From: Aquificaceae bacterium
GTDB lineage: Bacteria > Aquificota > Aquificia > Aquificales > Aquificaceae
Assembly (NCBI GenBank): GCA_037481935.1
Contig: JBBFKQ010000003.1
Coordinates: 62,001-126,000 of the forward strand
Direction: 5' to 3'
DNA: 64,000 nucleotides
Position 1 is the first letter of the stretch. Each line of letters opens with the position of its first letter. The position numbers and the translations under genes are program-made. A model generated the notes under the pieces. That model saw nothing but the letters and a program-made list of their open reading frames with translations, searched no databases and was not told where the DNA came from. Shown piece by piece: positions 58,761-64,000 of this stretch.

Positions 58761-60056
58761 ATGCTTGACCTTTTGATTAAGTCCACCCTGATACCAGAAA
58801 GGGGCAAGCCGGCAGATGTAGGCATAAAGGATGGAATGATAGTAAAGATAGGAGAGGGTCTGGAAGAGGAAGCAAGACACACCATAAGGGCTGAGGGGAA
58901 GGTTCTCTTTCCATCCTTTGCCAACATGCACACTCACATATCCATGAGCCTTCTCAGAGGGCTGGGTGCAGACCTGCCCCTTATGGACTGGCTCCAGAGG
59001 GTCATATGGGTGCTTGAGGGCGAGTTTGTATCGCCAGAGTTTGTCAGAGACGGTGCCCTCATAGGTATTGCGGAAGCCATAAGCTCAGGGACAACCCTAT
59101 TTATGGACATGTATTTCTTTGAAGAGAGTGTGGCAGAGGTTGCCCAGAGGGCAGGCATAAGGGCAGGGCTCGGTTTTGGTATCCTTGACTTTCCTACAAA
59201 GGTGGCAAGAACTCCAGAAGAGTATCTAAGAAGGGCAAAAGATTTCGTAAGGGAGTTTAAGGGCAGAGAACTGGTTTTTCCTACCATCTGCCCACATGCA
59301 GTCTATACCTGCTCTCCGGACACCCTCAGAAAATCCCTTGAGCTTGCCCTTGAGGAGGGTGTTTACATACACACTCATACCGCAGAAACCCAGCAGGAGG
59401 TGGAGGCATCCCTCCAGCAATTTGGCAGGCGTCCAGTGGAACATCTTCACAGTCTTGGGCTTCTGACAGACAGGACCCTCATGGCGCATGTGGTATGGAC
59501 AACAGAAGAGGAGAGAGAAATGATAAAGGAGAAAGGTGCAAAGGTTCTGCACTGTCCAGAGAGTAACCTCAAACTCGCCTCTGGCATAGCACCCATAAGC
59601 GACTATGTGAAAAGGGGCATTCATGTGTGCCTGGGCACTGACGGACCTGCCTCCAACGACAACCTTGACATGATGGAAGAGCTCAGCACCATGGCAAAAC
59701 TTCAGAAGGGGGCAAACCTTGATGCAAAGGCTATGGATGCAAGAACGGCTTTCAAAATAGCCACAGAAGAGGGTTTCAGAGCCGTTGGCATCAGGGCGGG
59801 AAGGGTTGAAGTGGGATATGAGGCAGACCTGATACTCCTTGACACAGACAGACCACACCTGCAACCACTCTACGACCCTGTTGCGCAGCTTGTTTATTCA
59901 GCCAAATCTTCGGACATAGACACGGTCATATGCAGAGGAAGGGTGCTTATGGAGAATAGGGAGCTAAAGACCATCGACCAGGAAGAGGTGAAATTCATCG
60001 CGAATAAATGGAAGGAGAAGATACAGGAGTTCCTTAAAGATAAAATTTTAAGATAA
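58761..60056 (+). CDS. mtaD: 5-methylthioadenosine/S-adenosylhomocysteine deaminase
   Basis: A 431-residue amidohydrolase. Metal ligands are in NMHTHISMSLLRG, IHTHTAETQ, and LGTDGPASNDNLDM, with HCPESNLKLASG between. MtaD deaminates MTA and SAH, recycling products of SAM-dependent reactions. Other amidohydrolases such as chlorohydrolases share the fold, but MDWLQRVIWVLEG and the TDGPASNDN motif suit MtaD. The stop codon is immediately followed by tRNA-Pro, so the tRNA may be read through from this gene. Confidence 0.93.
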   Translation: MLDLLIKSTLIPERGKPADVGIKDGMIVKIGEGLEEEARHTIRAEGKVLFPSFANMHTHISMSLLRGLGADLPLMDWLQRVIWVLEGEFVSPEFVRDGALIGIAEAISSGTTLFMDMYFFEESVAEVAQRAGIRAGLGFGILDFPTKVARTPEEYLRRAKDFVREFKGRELVFPTICPHAVYTCSPDTLRKSLELALEEGVYIHTHTAETQQEVEASLQQFGRRPVEHLHSLGLLTDRTLMAHVVWTTEEEREMIKEKGAKVLHCPESNLKLASGIAPISDYVKRGIHVCLGTDGPASNDNLDMMEELSTMAKLQKGANLDAKAMDARTAFKIATEEGFRAVGIRAGRVEVGYEADLILLDTDRPHLQPLYDPVAQLVYSAKSSDIDTVICRGRVLMENRELKTIDQEEVKFIANKWKEKIQEFLKDKILR

Positions 60057-60129
60057 CGGGGTGTGGCTCAGGTGGCAGAGCGTCGGCTTCGGGAGCCGAA
60101 GGTCAGGGGTTCAAGTCCCCTCACCCCGA
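60057..60129 (+). tRNA. tRNA-Pro (CGG anticodon)
   Basis: A 73-nt cloverleaf: acceptor CGGGGTG/CACCCCG, D arm GCTC...GAGC, anticodon stem TCGGC/GCCGA with loop TTCGGGA, T arm AGGGG-TTCAAGT-CCCCT, discriminator A. CCA is not encoded. Its 5' base directly follows the mtaD stop codon and it has no room for its own promoter outside mtaD. Confidence 0.96.
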
Positions 60130-60246
60130 GTTAAAAAATTCTTATATGCTTAAATAAACACGCCTTAGCTTCTACATAACAAACTTTTATGGTTGTCCTT
60201 CGTCCGTGCGGATAAAATCTTTTTGAAAAATCACAGGAGGAACGGC

Positions 60247-61215
60247 ATGAGGAGGCTTCTTATTCTTTGCACAGTGGGAGTAGCATTCTCGCAGCCGGTA
60301 ATTGACCCGCAGTTTGCCGACAGGCTCTTTCCCTTTGTAACCTACGGGGAGGTGTGGACTGGCACGCCTGCGGTGATAAAAGATGCCACAATTCCCAACA
60401 CCCTTGTAGCCTATGGCTCAAAGGAAGACCCTGAGGTGGTTGCCCTTGCGGGCAGGATAGCTTACTACCTTGGTCAGTGGACTGAGGACATAGGCTTCAC
60501 TGCTGAGGATGTAAAGCAGTCAAGGATGCCGGAGCTTCTCGTGAGTGACCAGAGACTGAAGGCTCTCAACTACCAAAACCTCATCGTGGTTGGGACAAAC
60601 AACGATATAGTGAAGGAGCTTGGGCTCAGTTTTGACAAACCCACCGTAAAGCTCCTGCAGAAGGATGGGAAAAACATTCTTGTAGTGGGTGGTGCCAACA
60701 AGGAGCAGGTGCTTCAGGCAGGAAGATACCTTGCAGATGTAAGGCTCAATTTCAAGGCAGGGGCATACAGGACATTCTTTTCCTTTGTTGCACTCAGAGG
60801 CTACATTGAAAAGGGAGAGTTTGATGCCGGTCTCAGACTGATTAGAAGCCCCATGGGACTCTCCGCCTGTGGAAAGAACATGGCTCTTGCCGGTCCCATG
60901 GTAGCCCAGTGGGGGGATGACCTCAAGGCCGTTGTCCGGCACAGGAACAACATACTTTACAACGAGCTTCCGAAAGCCTTAGAGGCAAAGGACAAGGAAA
61001 AGGCTGTAGCCCTGTGGAAGGAGGCCATGTTTACCTGTTATCAGTGCCATCAGGGCGTAAATGTGCCTCAGGTAAGGAGGTTCAAACCCGTAGAGAGCAT
61101 ACATGCCAGACACCAACAGATAGCAGAGAGTTTTGGACTTGTGAAGGTTGTTGGAACGGAAAAGTCCTGCGTAGCCTGTCATGCAGGACCAACGAGCATA
61201 AGGGGCTACAAGTAG
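60247..61215 (+). CDS. Exported two-haem c-type cytochrome with an N-terminal S-layer-like domain
   Basis: A 322-residue protein with a signal peptide (MRRLLILCTVGVAFSQ). Two haem c sites lie near the C terminus: Cys264-x-x-Cys267-His268 (CYQCH) and Cys308-x-x-Cys311-His312 (CVACH), with HARH and RHR histidines between as possible distal ligands. Residues about 30-180 contain NTLVAYGSKEDPEVVALAGRIA and NLIVVGTNNDIVKELG, followed by NILVVGGANKEQVLQAGRYL, which resembles the dsNLILVGGP-type domain of archaeal S-layer-related proteins. I do not know a named family with both parts. GGAGGA precedes the ATG. A periplasmic electron carrier is inferred; it could accept electrons from the flavoprotein-Rieske system. 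Confidence 0.8.
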   Translation: MRRLLILCTVGVAFSQPVIDPQFADRLFPFVTYGEVWTGTPAVIKDATIPNTLVAYGSKEDPEVVALAGRIAYYLGQWTEDIGFTAEDVKQSRMPELLVSDQRLKALNYQNLIVVGTNNDIVKELGLSFDKPTVKLLQKDGKNILVVGGANKEQVLQAGRYLADVRLNFKAGAYRTFFSFVALRGYIEKGEFDAGLRLIRSPMGLSACGKNMALAGPMVAQWGDDLKAVVRHRNNILYNELPKALEAKDKEKAVALWKEAMFTCYQCHQGVNVPQVRRFKPVESIHARHQQIAESFGLVKVVGTEKSCVACHAGPTSIRGYK

Positions 61216-61230
61216 TTTATACTTTAGCCT

Positions 61231-61869
61231 ATGGCTCTGGGTAAAGGCTTTTTTCTGAGGGCTGTGCTGGTGGCCCTCTTTCCTCTCTTTATAACGCTCC
61301 TCCTTGTTCGCCTTGCCTTTACAGAAGCCTTTGTGGGGTTTCTCTACAGAAAGGTTGACCTTCCACCAGACCCCATGCCCTATGAGCTGAGGCTGAGCAT
61401 AGCCAAGATGGGATTGCGTTCAGTGCTTTCTGATGAGGGTATGGAGGAGTTTAGAAGCTCCGGACTTTTTAACCAGAGAGAAATAAGACATATGGAGGAT
61501 GTGAAAAGGCTTCTTAGCTTTTTCTTTAATTTTCTCTACCTGGGGCTTCCCCTCTGGCTTGTGGGATTTTTCGCCATAAGAAGCAAGAAGGAAATGGGAA
61601 AGGTTCTCTTTTTTGGAAGCCTTCTCCTTGAGGCTTTTATCATCCTTGTGATAATCCTCTCTGCCATAAGTTATGAGTGGCTTTTTGAGGCCTTTCACAA
61701 CCTTTTCTTTGACCCTTACTCTTGGCGATTCAGGGATGAAGATATGCTTCTGAGAGTCTATCCCATGGATTTCTGGTTTAAGGCAACTCTTTACACCGCC
61801 TTTGGAGTTTTCTGCTTAAATATCCTTCTTCAGGTTACTGGCTTTATTCTATGGAGAAAAAGCTCCTGA
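61231..61869 (+). CDS. DUF1461 (TIGR01906-type) integral membrane protein
   Basis: A 212-residue protein with four TM segments: an N-terminal one (LRAVLVALFPLFITLLLV), two in the middle and one at the C terminus. The signature of the family is FEAFHNLFFDPYSWRF...DMLLRVYPMDFW. The function is unknown. It starts 15 bp after the cytochrome stop and is probably co-transcribed with it. Its end overlaps the convergent GGDEF-EAL gene by 26 bp. Confidence 0.8.
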   Translation: MALGKGFFLRAVLVALFPLFITLLLVRLAFTEAFVGFLYRKVDLPPDPMPYELRLSIAKMGLRSVLSDEGMEEFRSSGLFNQREIRHMEDVKRLLSFFFNFLYLGLPLWLVGFFAIRSKKEMGKVLFFGSLLLEAFIILVIILSAISYEWLFEAFHNLFFDPYSWRFRDEDMLLRVYPMDFWFKATLYTAFGVFCLNILLQVTGFILWRKSS

Positions 61870-63844
61870 GTTTTTCCTCTGCGGGTCCAGGCTTCCCTAT
61901 GTAGTAGCCCTGTGCGTAGTCCACACCGAGGTCCAGAAGTATGTCAATAGTCTCTGCATCCTCCACGTATTCGGCTATTGTCCTTATGCCAAGGCCCCTT
62001 GCCACGTCTACCATACTTTTTACAAAGGTTCTGTCCGCATGGGATTTTTTCATGCTCTTTATGAACTCTCCTTCTATTTTGAGAAAGTCCACGGGCATGT
62101 ATTTTAGGTAAAGAAAAGAGGCATAGCCAGAACCAAAATCATCTATGGCAAACTTAAAACCGGCTTCCTTCATCCCCTTTATGAAACTGCTGAGCTTTCC
62201 TATGTCCTGTATTGCCTCCCTTTCTGTTATCTCAAAAACAATGTTCTGAGCTTTTACATTGTATACGCCTGCTTTGCGTATTACATCCTCTATGAACTCC
62301 CCTGTCAGGTCTTGAGGTGAAAGGTTCAGAAATATAAACACGTCCTTATGGTTGTTATAGGAAGATACACGCCTGAAAACCTCCTCCACCATGACAAGGT
62401 CAAGCTTCTGAACGAGACCCATCTCTTCCGCTATGTGTATGAACCTGCCTGCAGGCAGGAGTTCATCTTTTATTCTGAGCCTCATGAGGGCTTCAAAGCC
62501 TTCCACCCTCTCAGTGCTGAGGTTAACGATATCCTGCATGAAAACCTCTATTGACCTTTTCTCAAAGCTCTCCAGTATTTCCCTCTCAACCCTTCTGAAG
62601 GTTGTGTATAGCTCTCTTACGGATTCCTCCACCATTTTGACCTTTCCCTTACCCTCCCTCTTTATGGCATGCATAAGAGCCTCTCCCAGAGAAAGCATCT
62701 CCTCCCTGCTTTTTGCATCCACCGGATAGCAAACTATACCTACGCTTAAGCTTGCATGAACCTCCATATCGCCTACGATAAGAGGTGTGTTTAAGACTTC
62801 TTGTCTGAGCCTATCAGCTATGTATTCCACTACAGTCTTGTTTGATTTTGGAAGTATAACCCCAAACTCATCCCCACCCAGCCTGCCCGCCGTATCAAGC
62901 CTTCTTATCCTTTTTCTGAGAATTTCCGCAACATGCTTGAGCACCATATCACCCACATGGTAGCCATAGGTATCGTTTATCACCTTGAAGTTATCCACAT
63001 CTATTAAGAGCATGCAGAGTGGCTCTCCAGAGCTGTCAGACCTTTCCATTTCATCTTTAAGGAGCTTTTCAAAGCTTTTTCTGTTGTATAGCATGGTAAG
63101 TGGGTCATACTCTGTGAGGAATTTTATGTTTGCCTGAGCCTTTTCCAGGTCTTCTATTACCTTCATGAGCTTGACTACATGGAAGAGCTGATTGCTGACA
63201 GTTTTCAAAAAGAGCAGTTCTTCCCTGTCAAAACCCCTCTCCCTTCTGAGCCCGACCACCCCTGACTGATATGAGTTGCTTTCAAACTTGCAGTAAAGGT
63301 AATTGTTTCCGGTTCCATACATCTCAGGGCTTTCCATTATCTTTTCCAAAAGCTGATGCAGTTTGAATTCGGGAAAGTTCTGTATAAAACCGCCTGAAAA
63401 TACCACTCTCTCAGGAAGCTCTGCGTTTTTGTTCCACATGTAGAAAAGGCTCCCATCCATTTTAAGCGTGTAATCAAGCCTTTCAAGAACCTGTTTTGAA
63501 AAGGTGTCTATGTTGTTGTATGCCTGAGTGGCGTATTCGGAAGTCTCTAAAAGAAGGTATAGCCTCTGGAGTTCCTTGCTTTTTTCCTCTATAATCCTCT
63601 CGAAGTTTATCCAATTCAGAAGATGATCAAGTATGATTCTCTCCACACTTATTACATGCAATCTGCCTATAGGGCTCTCTGGATACTCTTCAAGCTTACT
63701 AATTATTAAAAAATCGTCGTATATGTAGTAGTGAAAATCCCTGCCAAAGTATTGCCCTCCAAGTTCTCTGACAAACCTTTTTACCTCAGAAAGGTTAATG
63801 TTAGGAGCTTTACATTCTTTATTTTTCTTTATTTTTACAAACAA
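61844..63844 (-). CDS. GGDEF-EAL dual-domain c-di-GMP signalling protein
   Basis: A 666-residue protein. About 240 N-terminal residues resemble a GAF-like sensory region without TM helices, so it should be cytoplasmic. The GGDEF domain (DPLTMLYNRKSFEK ... RLGGDEFGV) has an intact active site. The EAL domain has EALMRL, NLSPQDL, EITEREA, DDFGSGYASFLYLK, LKIEGEFI and QGYYIGKP, the catalytic set. It could both make and degrade c-di-GMP. The start is a TTG at 63844; no ATG or GTG gives a better N terminus. It overlaps an upstream partial ORF by 26 bp. Confidence 0.88.
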   Translation of the reverse strand: MFVKIKKNKECKAPNINLSEVKRFVRELGGQYFGRDFHYYIYDDFLIISKLEEYPESPIGRLHVISVERIILDHLLNWINFERIIEEKSKELQRLYLLLETSEYATQAYNNIDTFSKQVLERLDYTLKMDGSLFYMWNKNAELPERVVFSGGFIQNFPEFKLHQLLEKIMESPEMYGTGNNYLYCKFESNSYQSGVVGLRRERGFDREELLFLKTVSNQLFHVVKLMKVIEDLEKAQANIKFLTEYDPLTMLYNRKSFEKLLKDEMERSDSSGEPLCMLLIDVDNFKVINDTYGYHVGDMVLKHVAEILRKRIRRLDTAGRLGGDEFGVILPKSNKTVVEYIADRLRQEVLNTPLIVGDMEVHASLSVGIVCYPVDAKSREEMLSLGEALMHAIKREGKGKVKMVEESVRELYTTFRRVEREILESFEKRSIEVFMQDIVNLSTERVEGFEALMRLRIKDELLPAGRFIHIAEEMGLVQKLDLVMVEEVFRRVSSYNNHKDVFIFLNLSPQDLTGEFIEDVIRKAGVYNVKAQNIVFEITEREAIQDIGKLSSFIKGMKEAGFKFAIDDFGSGYASFLYLKYMPVDFLKIEGEFIKSMKKSHADRTFVKSMVDVARGLGIRTIAEYVEDAETIDILLDLGVDYAQGYYIGKPGPAEEKLRSFFSIE

Positions 63845-64000
63845 TCGCTACTAGCTTATTCTCTCTAAGGTCATAAAGAAATAAAGCTGTCACTAAATAA
63901 GAAAGAGATTTTTCCACCTGCACAAGAAGAATATGGTCTTCCTTCACAGGCTTTTTCCTAGGCATTTCTGTTAAGAGTCTACGAGATGCATCCATAATTT
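63819..64000 (-). CDS. Unrecognised short ORF at the right edge, possibly partial
   Basis: An open frame reads from the right edge, with an ATG at 63995, to a TAA at 63821-63819 and gives at least 58 residues (contains VKEDHILLVQVEKSLSYLV and LRENKLVAIVC). It is in a different frame from the GGDEF-EAL protein and overlaps its start by 26 bp. It may be a small upstream partner or the end of a longer gene. I do not recognise it. A frameshift joining it to the GGDEF-EAL protein is also possible. Confidence 0.4.
   Translation of the reverse strand, partial: IMDASRRLLTEMPRKKPVKEDHILLVQVEKSLSYLVTALFLYDLRENKLVAIVCKNKEK

Noticed and set aside
58763-58933. Longer start for the zinc-ribbon protein
   Set aside because: The extension is antisense to the conserved N terminus of mtaD and lacks coiled-coil character.
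60130-60246. Promoter between tRNA-Pro and the cytochrome gene
   Set aside because: AT-rich with a TAAAAT, but no -35 at an acceptable distance; only the GGAGGA ribosome-binding site is convincing.
1-64000. CRISPR arrays, insertion sequences, phage genes, rRNA or replication origin
   Set aside because: No regularly spaced direct repeats, transposase or integrase-like proteins, rRNA segments or DnaA-box clusters were found on reading both strands.

Overview
The window looks like a chromosome segment of a chemolithoautotrophic, thermophilic member of the Aquificaceae (Hydrogenobacter/Thermocrinis-like). This rests on recognition and context, not a database search. The main clues are sucCD followed by two tandem single-cluster [4Fe-4S] ferredoxins (reductive TCA cycle equipment), an isolated atpC, double-length DUF507, a sulfide-dehydrogenase-type flavoprotein locus, tightly overlapping genes, AGG/ATA-rich codon use and Lys/Glu-rich proteins. 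BamA, LpxA, an MCE protein and flagellar hook genes indicate a diderm, flagellated cell. Coding density is very high and no gap exceeds about 300 bp.

Layout. 1-2.9 kb (minus): a nucleotidyltransferase/HEPN pair at the edge, the folate-binding Fe-S protein YgfZ and a UbiB-type kinase. 3-7.5 kb (plus): sucCD, fdx1, fdx2, an MBL-fold protein and a VTT membrane protein, then tRNA-Met(CAT) and an M23 peptidase. 7.5-9.2 kb (minus): DUF507, a tRNA methyltransferase and atpC. 9.2-13.3 kb (plus): a lipoate ligase-like protein, DUF29, and flgK-flgL behind a FliA-type promoter. 13.4-22 kb (plus): dnaK, then a six-gene overlapping run ldtD (frameshifted)-mepK-thpR-purM-bamA-thiD. 22-28.3 kb: acpS, a CcsA-like protein, aroK, a DsbC-like lipoprotein, a large unknown secreted protein with Cys-pair repeats, and bioF. 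28.3-30.6 kb (minus): an AbrB-like regulator leading flgD-flgE. 30.7-35.2 kb (plus): a lone short molybdopterin-oxidoreductase-like protein, a CinA C-terminal protein, lpxA, glmU and tRNA-Lys. 35.2-39.5 kb (minus): a Crp/Fnr regulator, an M29 peptidase, an MCE protein, purQ and purS. 39.5-45.2 kb: pdxA, a diguanylate cyclase, an FAD disulfide-reductase-like protein, and a DUF2075 helicase gene with two lesions. 45.2-49 kb (minus): pepA, ilvN, ilvB. 49.2-52.7 kb (plus): two Tat-exported FccB/SoxF-like flavoproteins flanking a Tat-exported Rieske protein. 52.7-58.7 kb (minus): zinc ribbon-rodA-hemW-M48 lipoprotein-argJ-tlpA-rpmI. 58.8-61.9 kb (plus): mtaD, tRNA-Pro(CGG), a two-haem cytochrome and a DUF1461 protein. 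61.8-64 kb (minus): a GGDEF-EAL protein.

The flavoprotein-Rieske-flavoprotein locus is the best candidate for an undescribed system. All three products carry twin-arginine signals. Both flavoproteins keep the FAD-linking and redox cysteines of flavocytochrome c sulfide dehydrogenase, yet no cytochrome subunit is adjacent. Two inverted repeats and plausible promoters lie around the locus. A second window-wide pattern is that about a dozen genes lack a Shine-Dalgarno sequence and instead have a TATAAT-like hexamer ending 6-10 nt before the start codon, as expected for leaderless or near-leaderless mRNAs. Other notable items are a G-quadruplex-type G tract just after flgE, a start codon in the loop of a perfect hairpin at ldtD, and a repeat-built secreted protein of unknown function.
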